A DNA stretch of 64,000 bases from Gracilaria gracilis. Lineage: Eukaryota; Rhodophyta; Florideophyceae; Gracilariales; Gracilariaceae. Shown piece after piece: positions 21,035 to 30,569 of the stretch; positions within the stretch are counted from its first letter, which is position 1, and each line of letters begins with the position of its first letter. Position numbers and translations under genes: made by a program. Below the pieces are notes generated by a model. That model made no database searches. It saw only the letters and a program-made list of their open reading frames with translations, and was not told the origin of the DNA. The stretch spans positions 248,001-312,000 of the forward strand of contig JARGSG010000058.1 of assembly GCA_030374805.1 (NCBI GenBank), given 5' to 3'.

Positions 21035-21077
21035 ACTTCCTAATCGCATGATGTCGGACATCATGCGATTAGGAAGT
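21035..21077. repeat. Perfect palindrome, 21-bp arms
   Basis: ACTTCCTAATCGCATGATGTC, a single G, then its exact reverse complement GACATCATGCGATTAGGAAGT. Arms without any mismatch and a one-base loop imply a recent origin, because such hairpins are unstable on replication. It is the first of three in 1.4 kb. Confidence 0.9.
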
Positions 21078-21190
21078 TGAACGAACCATTCCGGAGAATC
21101 TCCTTTTGCTGGGGTGCGGACGTTTGGGTTCTTTGGTAAGGTTATTCTTCCACGCTTCATACTTCTGAACAAACTACTAATATTTCTGAA

Positions 21191-22200
21191 ACGATGCGGA
21201 ACTGTTCTGTACAGAAGAATTCGTAATGGTAAGTTTGGGAAAGCGATGTTGGTCACTTTATGCTTCGTTTCTGACATTTGAAGCGGAATTGTATTCCTTC
21301 GCAGGTAAACGCTTCTCGATATGCATCTGCGCGTAGTCTAATGGTCAGCGAGTGCGTTACGTGTACGAGGCAGCATGATTGATTCCGAATGGTAAGTTGG
21401 CTACGTTTTCATTGGGGGTTGGTTTCTTTCTGGCTTGATTCTGACATGCTCTTCATCATTTCATTGCTAAGCAAGTAAAGGAATGCTTCTTATGATGCCG
21501 GTTTTTCGACTATACGATTATGCGGATGGTCAACGGTGGCACCGTTGACCATCCGCATACTCCTATAGTCGCAGTGCCTCAATCTCTTGAATGCGTTCAT
21601 GTTCTTGGTACGTCTTGTTGAAATAGTGTGTTGGGAAACGCGTTTCTAAGTATTCAAACTTGTTGTTTGATCTTCTTCGCCGTTGAACACAGGTACTGTT
21701 GAGCGCGAGGAATGTAGCACGATGCGGAATGGTTTTGTACAGAAGACTGCGTAATGGTAAGTTTAAACTTTGGGAAAGCGAGATTGGTCACTTTCTGCTT
21801 TGTTTCTGACATTTGAAGCGGCATTGTATTGATTCACAGGTAAGCGATTTCGATGCAATTGCATACGACGTTGGTCTAATAGTGAGCACGTGCGTTACGT
21901 CTACGAGGCAGAACGAGTGATTCTTAATGGTAAGTTGGCTATGTTTTCATGGCATGATGGTTTCTTCTTGGTTTGATTCTGGCATGTTTTCCATCATTTC
22001 ATTGCTCAACAGGTAAAGGGTTGTTTCTTATGCTGCCCGTGTGGCGACTAGGAGAATATGGGGATGGTCAACGGTGCCTCAATCTCTTGAATGCGTTCAT
22101 GTTATTTGTGCGTCTTTTTGATCTACTCTGTCTGGGAACTGCATTTTTTAGTAGTCTAACTTGTTGTTTCATTTTCTTAGCCGTTGAACACAGGGAGCTC
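21191..22200. repeat. Tandem duplication (~500-bp units) with tRNA-like boxes
   Basis: Unit A (21191-21718) and unit B (21719 to about 22200) share blocks in the same order: ACGATGCGGAA, TGTACAGAAG, GTAATGGTAAGTTT, TGACATTTGAAGCGG, GTGCGTTACGT, TACGAGGCAG, AATGGTAAGTTGGCTA, TTTCATTGCT, CTCAATCTCTTGAATGCGTT, CCGTTGAACACAGG. Each holds a tRNA-like segment (21322-21392, 21862-21930): GTAGTCTAATGGTC resembles an A box and GATTGATTCC, 43 bases on, a B box. That suggests a tRNA-derived SINE head. GGTAAGT ... CAGGTAA pairs in both units could be introns. Unit A differs from B by an extra inverted segment (21540-21575). Confidence 0.65.
21519..21559. repeat. Perfect palindrome, 20-bp arms, absent from the sister unit
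   Basis: TATGCGGATGGTCAACGGTG, a single G, then its exact complement; imperfect pairing continues outward (CGACTATA / TATAGTCG) to about 21507-21573. The sister unit at 22055-22085 has GGGGATGGTCAACGG joined directly to TGCCTCAATCTC, so the right arm and its extension are an inserted inverted copy of the left arm. That fits template switching during replication. Confidence 0.85.
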
Positions 22201-22415
22201 ATGGTGGTACTACTGACTTTTTTCTTAGAAACAGATAGCACTCTGATATGAGGTATGTTTCTCACAAGAGTAATACTCTAAACTCCAGATTGGGAATACT
22301 GACAACTCGCTTCCTTTCCGATCCCAATACAGATAAAACTAATTTCGAACGTTTTGCGAGGCGGTGAGCGCTACGTGCGATGAGCCAACTGACATGCGAC
22401 GCACGAACCGAGTAG

Positions 22416-22550
22416 TACAGTATCGCCATGAGGCGCTTCGCCTCATGGCGGTACTGCAGTTCGCAAGTCGGCTCGCATTCTCTGCGAAAATGCTCGCGCA
22501 GAGCGCCGTTCAATGGTGCTGGCGAGCATGAACCTGGCGAGGTTGACGCT
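22416..22550. repeat. Palindrome with 12-bp core and neighbouring hairpin
   Basis: CGCCATGAGGCG (22424-22435), CTT, CGCCTCATGGCG (22439-22450), extended outward by AGTACAGTAT / GTACTGCAGT with one mismatch. Just downstream GGCGAGC ... GCTCGCC (about 22521-22555) encloses AACCT / AGGTT. This GC-rich block is compositionally unlike its flanks. Confidence 0.7.
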
Positions 22551-22732
22551 CGCCGATGCTATTGAATAGAGCTCTGCTAATATAGTGAATAGGGATTAGA
22601 ATAGCAATTACGATAGGCATCAGATAGGTGAATAGAAACAAATAAAGGAAACTCTGGTTGAATAGGAAGCATCGGAACTAGCGCTACTATTCCATGGGGT
22701 GGATGCGAGTATTCCACTTATTGAGACGTTTA

Positions 22733-23050
22733 ATGTGCACCCAATGTGGAAACAGAAACTGTGCTTGGTGGAAAACTGCGCAGTTAATCCTGGCACAGCA
22801 AACTAGCGCGACCGGAATACCACGGAGTATTTCCTGCGCACCAATACTGGGCGACCCAAGCAATTTTCTGCAAAATTTGGAAAAGTAGCATAAGGTAATT
22901 TTCCAAAAAATTTACTGGACGACCCTTGCCAAATTCTGCGCGACCCTGGCCAAAAACTAGCATTTGCAGAACACAGACGTTCCGCTCCATTTTCGTTGGG
23001 TGGAACAATTAACGACCCAAAATATATGGAAGGGGATAAAGAAAGGGATG
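22733..23050. repeat. Dispersed repeat, copy 1
   Basis: Aligns with 52964-53232: both have CCAATGTGGAA, then CTTGGTGGAAAACT, then CAAACTAG, then TAGTTCCTGCGC or TATTTCCTGCGC, then GGCGAMCCAA, CAATTT, and GCCAAAAACTAGCA near the right end. Identity is only moderate. A CAAACTAGCA motif also occurs at about 30250-30400. No coding capacity is seen; a non-autonomous element or UTR of an unknown element is possible. Confidence 0.55.
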
Positions 23051-23740
23051 CAGTGGAGGATGGCTTGGAGCAGCGACGGACTGCCAATGTGGCGGTGATT
23101 CGAACCCCAGGAACTGGCGAACCCTACTTCAATTAAGAGAATACCGAATGCTTGCCGTTCGGGCACTCCGGGTTGTAGAAGTGAAAGAAGAGTTGTTTGC
23201 AGATTATGGAATGGAATACACATGGTGTACGTCTTCGAATCCTATAGTAATCGAATAGAGCTCAATTGATTTATGACTTATGGAACCGAAATGTGTACCG
23301 TAGTATGTGTAAAATCGAATTGTGTACATTTTATTACGCTTTCTCTCTAACTCTCGTTTTCCACAGGGGAGGACGAGAACTCCCCCAAGTGAGTGGGTAT
23401 CGTCACTTTTATCATCCAGTGACGTGAAAAAATGGGGATAGGATTCGGGGGAGTGGGTTGACGTTCAAGTACATAGAATAGAAGATACGGAGTACATGTG
23501 ATATCATGTGAAAGTGTAACAGTTTTTGGCAGTGAGGTTTCGTACAGGAAGGGAAATTTCCGTGCCAATTTTCGGAAAGTGATTCCGAAAAGTACTAAAA
23601 CGGTGCGATATTTCTACCACACGTCGAGTGGAGGTGTGCGTTTCACGGGGGACCTGCGATCACGTCGAGCGGCGAACACCTCGAGCGGCGAGCGGCGACA
23701 ACATCTAGAGCGCACCGCCGGGCGCATCGTCGTCGTCCGA
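23051..23740. other. Interval without a supported gene
   Basis: 23051-23500 shows no frame with protein-like content. 23600-23740 becomes GC-rich with repeated CGAGCGGCGA motifs and leads into the low-complexity reading frame that begins with an ATG at about 23746. Confidence 0.4.
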
Positions 23741-23745
23741 TTCCA

Positions 23746-24589
23746 TATGGGGAAACGTAAAACGAGAAGTGCGAATGCCAATGCGAATGCGGAGGATGTA
23801 AGCGGGCGCGCGTCAAAATGGCGAACGCGTCCAGAGGTGGTAGGTCTGGGTCGCGAGGATGGCTTGGGTAATACTACGCGTGCGCCTTGAAGTGGCGATG
23901 TGGAAAATGGCGAGGGCGGTATTGGGCGTAGTTCGCGCGCTCCTCGAAGCGGATTAGGTGGGAAAGGTAGGAAGCACACGGGGAGACGTGATCGAGGCCA
24001 ACCTTTGGAGCGAACCGAGCGAACCGAGCAAACCGAGCGAACCGAGCGAACCGAGCGAACCGAGCGAACCGAGCGAACCGAGCGCACCGAGCAAACGGAG
24101 CGAACCGAGCGAATGGTAAGTGCTTCGGTAACACAAGCTACTCCGCTTCCACATGAGATGGGAAATGGAGGAGGGGAAAGCAGGGCAGGGATGGGAGGAA
24201 GGCAGGGGGATGATGCGCGGGGCGTTAGGGATAGAGGTGGGTGGCGAAGGGGCAAGGACTCCATGTAAGTTGTAGAAGAAGGCGAGTGTGGAGATGTCAT
24301 AGAGAAGCGGAGGGATTGTCGCAGTGAAGGGGAGGGAAGGACGATAGCAAGAAGTACTAGTGAGATAGTTAGCTATGTTATTCGAGGTAAGGAGGGAGAG
24401 AGAGTGGCTGGGGTTGGCGTTCGGGATTGGAGGGGTCGCGAAAGAGAAGTAGGAGGAGGTGTTCAGGAGACGAGAAACGAGGGCATTGAGGTTGTGGTTG
24501 GTGTTAGGAGGAATCGAATGGTGGGCAGAGAAAGAACTTGGGAACCGCGACATACTGCGATGCGGGAGAAAAAGGAAATGGGGGTATGA
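23746..24589 (+). pseudogene. Low-complexity N-terminal coding stretch (broken)
   Basis: One frame runs from ATG 23746 (GKRKTRSANANANAEDVSGR, nuclear-signal-like) through TGA at 23888-23890, an Arg/Gly-rich stretch, an (Arg-Thr-Glu)n tract, a TAA-type stop at 24269-24271 and on to 24589. It is the same frame as the 475-codon protein at 24887-26314, so this is probably that protein's disordered N-terminus carrying stops. Alternatively a second frame (24538-24999, DNIPVDERVFEGEDVVVQNR) is the real path, which would need a frameshift near 24990. Confidence 0.35.
24008..24115 (+). repeat. 9-bp microsatellite (CGAACCGAG)n encoding Arg-Thr-Glu
   Basis: About 11-12 units of CGAACCGAG with a few CAAACCGAG and one CGCACCGAG variant. 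The unit is three codons, so length changes do not disturb the frame. On the minus strand the same tract reads (Leu-Gly-Ser)n or (Arg-Phe-Ala)n, which has no evident role. Confidence 0.9.
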
Positions 24590-24886
24590 TGCATATGAGG
24601 GAGCATGGAAACGCAGAGGACAGTGGGAGGCGAATTGGGAGTGTGGGAGATGGAATGGGGAGCCACGCCAATGTGGAGAGGATGGAATGGCTCCGAGACA
24701 ATTTGCCCGGGAGAGTTGTAGGACGTAGCAGTGGTGGATCAGTGATTGAAAATGTGAGAGACAATATACCAGTGGATGAGAGAGTATTCGAAGGAGAAGA
24801 TGTCGTTGTCCAAAACAGGCATAGAACTGGAGGGTACTTGGTGGAAACCGCGGTACGAATGCCTGAAGGAATACGTATGAGGCATA

Positions 24887-26314
24887 ATGCCGTTCGGATT
24901 GAGGACGATGTGCATGAAGCAGGAGTCGACGATTCTGGGGATCGTGGAGAGAGCAACGGAGCAAGGGAAATGGGAACTAGGAATAGCAGAAGGAGATGAA
25001 GAGAACTTACGCGTGTTGCCAAGGTCTGCACTGGTTGAGAGGCTGAATTCGTTGAAAGGGAAGCTGGAAAATATGAAGGAGGATCACTATACCATGATGG
25101 TGAGTTTGAAGCTCACGCCGAAAGAATTCGAACGGGTGAGGGAGGAGCTGAAGCAGCAAAATGTGTTGATTGAAAGTTTAAGGGAGGCTGTGAAGGGTCG
25201 GAAGCGAAGGGGGTGTGGGAAGGAAGTGAAGGGGCGTCGAAAGCATGATATAGAGGTGCCAGAATGTTTTTACGGATTTGCAAGGGCTGTATATGATGAG
25301 ATTCTCAACTATGCGAAGTTGGAGGCGTCAGAACTCTGTTTTGACACGGAGAACGTTGGTAGGAGCTGGAAGAACAGAAGTGAGACAGTGGGAGAAAGTA
25401 GAGAGGGCAGCATTTTTGTGGTTGGGGAGAAGGAGATGGTACCTCGGTGCCCGTATCAATTGGCATATGAGATGAGGGCGTATACGCCATCAACGGAGGG
25501 AGGAAGTGATGTGCTGTTGAAGTATGTGGTGGAGACGGAAATAATGGGAGATACTTGGGAGACGATACGAGAAGCGGGAAGGAAACAGGAGTGTGTGGAT
25601 AATGTGAGTGCGGACAAGTGTCTGAGGCAGCGGATGAAGCAGACATTAAGCGATGTGATTGGGGTGCGGAAGCGGGCGGCTCGCGACAAGTTATTCTCCA
25701 TCCTTGGATATGATTTGATTGCGAAACGTGCGAAACCTACTGAGAGGACTGAGCTATGGGAAGATCTAAAGCAGCAGATGGGAGAGGCGCGCGAGAAGCT
25801 GATGGGAAGGGAGGAGGGCGGGGGGAATGAGTTGTATGCGTGGAGAACGAGCCGGTTCGGAGACCTTGGGTATTCCGGGTCTCGTGCGGTCGGGCCATCA
25901 TGGGAGGTTGATGATGAAGATATGTACTTCAATAGTGGGATGGTGGTGGCAGTGTTGGAGGAGTATATGGGATACACAGTGGAGAGGCAAAGTAACGGTG
26001 AACGGCAGTACGTGGATGGGACAGTGATGCACCTTGCGAGACTTGACGCCTGGATTGCCTGTGTGGTGAAAACTATGAACGAGGTTGTGGGACGTGGAGG
26101 GCAAAGACAGCTTTTGTTCTCTACTTTGTATGGGAAGTATCTACATAGGGCTGTTGAAGGAATACTGGGGGTAGCCTGGCAATCGCTACAGGAGGAGCAT
26201 GCCGAGGAGTTTGAGAACGATGGGTTCGTGGATGAAGATCCGAGGTGTGTGTCGGGAAACTCTGGGAGAACTGCTACAGTTGGGCTGTGGGTACCATCAA
26301 GGGAGAAGAGATAA
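24887..26314 (+). CDS. Coiled-coil protein of unknown function
   Basis: A 475-codon frame, the longest intact plus-strand frame between the two transposases. The first ~40 residues overlap another frame and may not be translated. About 43-105 form a coiled coil (LVERLNSLKGKLENMKEDH, EFERVREELKQQNVLIESL) followed by a basic patch (KGRKRRGCGKEVKGRRKH). The remainder is a helical globular domain with ECFYGFARAVYDEILNYAK, CLRQRMKQTLSDVIGVRKR, ARLDAWIACVVKTMNEVV and GKYLHRAVEGILGVAW. I recognise no family. It lies tail-to-tail with transposase copy 2 (stop at 26312, transposase end at 26738), so it may be that element's second protein. The C-terminal position of a stop followed by no further coding suggests the end is genuine. 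Confidence 0.6.
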   Translation: MPFGLRTMCMKQESTILGIVERATEQGKWELGIAEGDEENLRVLPRSALVERLNSLKGKLENMKEDHYTMMVSLKLTPKEFERVREELKQQNVLIESLREAVKGRKRRGCGKEVKGRRKHDIEVPECFYGFARAVYDEILNYAKLEASELCFDTENVGRSWKNRSETVGESREGSIFVVGEKEMVPRCPYQLAYEMRAYTPSTEGGSDVLLKYVVETEIMGDTWETIREAGRKQECVDNVSADKCLRQRMKQTLSDVIGVRKRAARDKLFSILGYDLIAKRAKPTERTELWEDLKQQMGEAREKLMGREEGGGNELYAWRTSRFGDLGYSGSRAVGPSWEVDDEDMYFNSGMVVAVLEEYMGYTVERQSNGERQYVDGTVMHLARLDAWIACVVKTMNEVVGRGGQRQLLFSTLYGKYLHRAVEGILGVAWQSLQEEHAEEFENDGFVDEDPRCVSGNSGRTATVGLWVPSREKR

Positions 26315-26737
26315 CTAGCTGCGAGGGAGGAATATTTTATGGCAAAACTAACACGGAGACTAGGTGCAGTTCTTGAGTGCAGTTCTTGATTGTTACATAG
26401 CGGCCTGTCGACCGGAGGACGCGAGTCTCGGGCGGTTGGTGGCACACTGGGCGGAACGCAGGGAAGGGACAGGGGTTGATGGTAGGGAAGAGGCGGGCTA
26501 CTAAGGATAGGGTGAGGTACGGAGAGGGGGAAAGGGGTGGTGGTATGTGTGGGATGCGGAAGAGATGCTTCTTCTTTCTCATGTCATGCGTATCTTCCCT
26601 CTTTCCAATTGAAAGGAAGCGGGTTAAAACTTTATGAAGCTGAAGCTAACAGGAAATAGAGGCTACGTGTTAGATGGGAAATAAGGCTTGCCGGTGGGGT
26701 CTCGATAGAACTGATTGAGATAGAATCGGTGAAAACG

Positions 26738-29700
26738 CTAGTGTAGGCGAGAAGTGGAGGGAGGAGCGGGGTAGTTCTGGCGGAGAACATGAACGGAGCC
26801 GAGGATGGAGGAAGGGGGGATGAGTCCATACCAAGGGGAAACATTATCGGAAGTGGAGGGGGTAGAGATGGGAACTGGGTGCATGGTGTGGTTATGTTCG
26901 TCGTCTGTTGCCCATCGGAGTCAAACGCAGTTGAGGGTGAGATCGACGTCGTCGCCGGGTGGGACGAGTTCCATGAACTGGACGAAGGCGAACTCCTTGG
27001 GAGAAGAAGTTGAAGAAAGAAGGGCGAAACGAAGAAGGGAGATGAGTTTGCAGACCCAGACGATGGATGTGAAGGGGGGGAGGTGGAGCCGGCGACGAGA
27101 ACGTGGGAGAACTTTTGGGACTTGTATGCACCGAAGGAGGGGGTGGCAAAAATTCGTTGAATGATGGGGGCTGGAGGATCCTGGAGGGTGAGCTCGTTTC
27201 GTTCTGTGATGTAGTTGTCGAGTGTTGGGATGTAACCACCGACGACGTAAGCTGAGTTGACTATGGTGAGTCGAGCCTGACGGAGGGCGGGGGAGTTGTC
27301 AGTGAGTTGTAGGACTTCGAGAGAGAGGGTGATAAAGAATGGGAGGGTGTCTCTTCCGAATTATGCAAGAATGGATACGGTATCGGGGGGGAAGAGGTCT
27401 TGAAGAGATTTGTGAGGGAGGTGCGGATTGGAGCGAATGAATTTGTGGGCAGTGATTAGGTCAGGGAAGGAGATGTGTTTGCCATCACGGACGAAACCGG
27501 GTTCTTGGGATTGAAGGGGGGAAGCGAGGCCAGGGGAGGAGGAGGTGATGGAAGGGTTTGTGGAGACGGGATTCCAGTCCTTGATGGCGTTGGAGCGGTG
27601 GATGGTACGAATGGTTTCTTGATGTGCGGTGGACCTGCGCTTTGAGGTTTTGGAGTAGTGGGATTTGAAGAGGGTGTGGGCGTGCTCGAATATGCCGGCA
27701 TCATTGAAGTGGAGGCCTCCGAAGCGGCGAGTGTCCTCGTCAATGTGGTCTAGGAGGTGGAACTTGAGGGTTCCGAGGCTGGAAGTGTGGTGGGGGCCGA
27801 GGACGTGTACGGCTGTGCGCTTGAAGGAGCGGATTTGGTTGTGGAGGTCGGTGAGGCTGGCGTCGGTCCATTCGGTGAAGGTGTTGTATCGCATGGAGGC
27901 GAGGAGGAGGTCTGAGTACTTGGAGAAGAGGGAAGTCATGGGAGCTGAATCGACTTCGTCATAGCCTCGGTCGAAGAAGACGCCGATGAAAGGAAAGACC
28001 ATTTCGAGTGCGCGGTAGTCTTTTGCTTCGAGCATACCACGCAAGCCGTCGGTAGTCAAGAAACCGTTGAGAGTTTGACCGTGGTCGGAAGTGGAGAAGT
28101 CGATGTGGAGTCCGTTTGCGGGGGAGTGCTTTTCGATGGCGGAGAGAATGGTGTTTGAATGTTTGAGGATGGAAGTGCGGACGGAGTTGAAGGGGAGACG
28201 GGACTTGGAGGAACGAGGGGTAGTGAAGAGTGCTTCTGAGCGGAGTCTCTTGATGGCGGCGAGCTTGATGAGCTTGGAGACGCCGAGGTGGAAGTTGTGG
28301 AGTGGTTCGAAGGTGAAGATGTTGTAAGGGGAGAGGAGTGTGGTGATGTTGAGAAAAGGGTATGATTTGAAGAGGGAGGAGTACTTTGCGAGGGAGAGGG
28401 AGTGGAGGGCTTCAAGGGCTTTTTCCTTTTTGTTGCGGGAGATTCTGGGCTTACGAGCGAGGAGAGCGTCTTGTGATTGTTGGAGGAGAGTGGAGTGTGA
28501 TTTGCGTGCGGCGAGGGTCTGGTGCTGAGTTCGGGGGGAATGGGATCGAATGTGTAGGGGGAGGTCTGTGCGGGAGACGGTGCATCTATGACAAGGGTGT
28601 TGGGGGCGGGTTCCGTGGGAGATGGCAAGGATGTCTTTTGCTTCGGAGATGTCGGCGCAGTAGCTGGCGATGATTGGGTGACAGTGGCGGAGAACGCCAT
28701 TGGCGTCACGGAAGGGGAAGCCGTTGAGACCGGAGGAGAGGAGGGGGCCGAGGAGGTTGGAGATGGAGAGCTGAATGAGTTCCATTTTGGTGTGGCGGGG
28801 GATGTGAGAGGAGGTTTTAGGGATGGAGTCGTGGTCTTGGGAGGGGTTGGTTGGAAGGAAGGAGGTTGGGAAGTATCCGAGAAGGGTGACGTGTTAGGTG
28901 ATGCACTTGCGACGGAAGGCATTGGAGAAGTTGAGAAGGGTGATGTGAAGGGGGTAGGAGGTGATGGAAGAGGACTTGAGGGAGGTGGAGGACTTGTCGG
29001 AGTAGATTTGGACCAAGCCGATAAAGGAGTCGATACCGGTGGAGTCGGGGGTGTGCCAGATGCAGGAGTCGTTGGAGGAGCGCATGATTGCGGCTCTGAG
29101 GGCGGGGACTGCTTCTTTTCCGAGGGTGGAGGCCATGGGGTGGGCGAAAGCGGGAGAGCCGGAAGGGTTTGTGTGGGAGACGGTGTGGAAGAAGGTGTTG
29201 TGGAAGTTTGCGAGGGCGAGTTGTTGTTTGGGGACCTGGATGGGGTCCTTTCGGAAGATGGTGGTGGAGAAGAGCTGCTGTCGGTCGGAGAGGGTGGTGG
29301 GAGCGAAGCCGATGTTGCTGACACGGTGCTGGAAGAGGTTTTTTTTGCAGCTCGAGGCACTGGGTGGCGGAGGAGACGGCGTTGTGGAAGGCGGATTTGG
29401 AGAAGGCGGGGTCGTGGAGGAGGGAGATGAGTTCGTCAGCCTTTCGGAGGCCGAGGTAGGAGGCGATGGAAGAGATGTAGAGGACTATGCGTTCGAGGTG
29501 GGGGTTGTTGAGAAGGGGAAAGGAAGGGGGAGGAGGGGAAAGAGGGGAGGGGGAGATGGAGCAGATGGGGGTGGTGGCGATGTGGTAGGCGTCCTGGGTG
29601 TGGAGGGAGAGGAAGAGTTGCTGGTGGTGGTAGGAGTCGTCGTCGGCGATGGGGACGTTATCGGAAGGGCGATTGGAGAGCGGAGGTGGGAGTGGTGGTG

Positions 29701-29878
29701 GGAGTAGGGGGGTGGACTTGTGACGCTTTGTGCGTGGGGGGAAGTGAGGGATGTTGCCGCCGGGGGAGAAGAAACGCTTGTTGGCGGTGAGACGGTTGGG
29801 GCATCTTCTCTGGTGCCTTTGGATGGCGGGGATGGTGCTGGCGAAGAAGGAGCAGCCTTCAAAGCAGCAGTTAGGCAT
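26738..29878 (-). pseudogene. Plavaka/CACTA-like DNA transposase, copy 2 (broken)
   Basis: From ATG 29878: finger (C-x4-C-x11-IQRHxxxC), Pro-rich linker, a helical segment (LGLRKADELISLLHDPAFSK), then a frameshift in a T8 run (29339-29346). The new frame holds YSDKSSTSLKSSSITSYPLH, in-frame TAA at 28894, then HPIIASYCADISEAKDILAI and CHRC (28582-28593), FEPLHNFHLGVSKLIK, and LGTLKFHLLDHIDEDTRRFG. TAA at 27361, a G7-run frameshift (27074-27080) and TGA at 26921 precede the C-terminal LRWATDDEHNH. All domains align in order with copy 1, though wording differs at roughly half of positions, so these are separate old families or lineages rather than recent duplicates. DNA-binding finger plus CxxC plus DDE-type core is typical of the superfamily; I did not place the catalytic acids. 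Confidence 0.7.
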
Positions 29879-30569
29879 GGCGGGGAAGGTTGGGGGGGTG
29901 TTGGAGAGGATTGGGGGTACGTAGCGGGGGGCGTAATATGGCGCACGGACGGTGGGACAGAGTGGTGGGGATGATTGCACGTGATTCGAAGGCGTTTCAT
30001 ATATTTATTAAACGAATGCCTGATGTGGAAGGTGTTGACTAGTGAACCAATCTTCACAAACTGAAAAGGTATTCGATCTATTTGTATACTCCTATTACTA
30101 TTCGATAAACAGCTATTTAAGTTTCTATCTAAGTGTCTATCTCGCTATTCGCCCCGTATACATGAACGTAGGTGACACTAACACACTTACATTGTGCTGC
30201 GAAACTACCATAAACGAAAGAAGTACGCTGGTTTCCCTTCCATCCAAACTAGCAAAGATGGAAACAATATGAAATAATTCTTTCGAAAAAACTAGCACAA
30301 GTGGAAAGGCGGAAATATTTTCGGAAATTAACACTTCCAAATTTGGATGAATTCACCGGTTTTTCGTTCGTTTTAATTCGGTCATGTTTGACCGCCAAAC
30401 TAGCATTCCGATAACACCGACGTACGGGACTGGCGAATTTGTTTCTTTTAAAGAAGTTTGAGAATTTCACAAGGAAGAAGAAAGGTTCCTACCCCGTAGG
30501 TCGCGATATCCTTTTCTAGTGCAAGAAGGTTGATCATTCACTTCTCTCCGTCACTCTCCGGACGAAAAC
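29879..30569. other. Interval between transposase copy 2 and the copia element
   Basis: 29880-29980 is open on the minus strand upstream of the chosen ATG but reads as low complexity. 30000-30569 contains A/T-rich DNA with two CAAACTAGCA-type motifs (about 30248, 30402). I could not find a copia 5' LTR or a tRNA primer site here. Confidence 0.4.

Noticed and set aside
21322-21392. Functional tRNA gene
   Set aside because: A- and B-box-like motifs are present, but no complete acceptor stem or anticodon stem could be folded by eye.
23614-24964. Minus-strand frames rich in Arg-Phe-Ala and Leu-Gly-Ser repeats
   Set aside because: They are the antisense of the (CGAACCGAG)n tract and of a plus-strand coding region; repetitive composition explains the open frame.
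28056-29430. Ser/Pro-rich minus frame of 434 codons and Gly/Val-rich plus frame of 280 codons
   Set aside because: Both are out-of-register shadows of transposase copy 2; the correct register aligns with copy 1.
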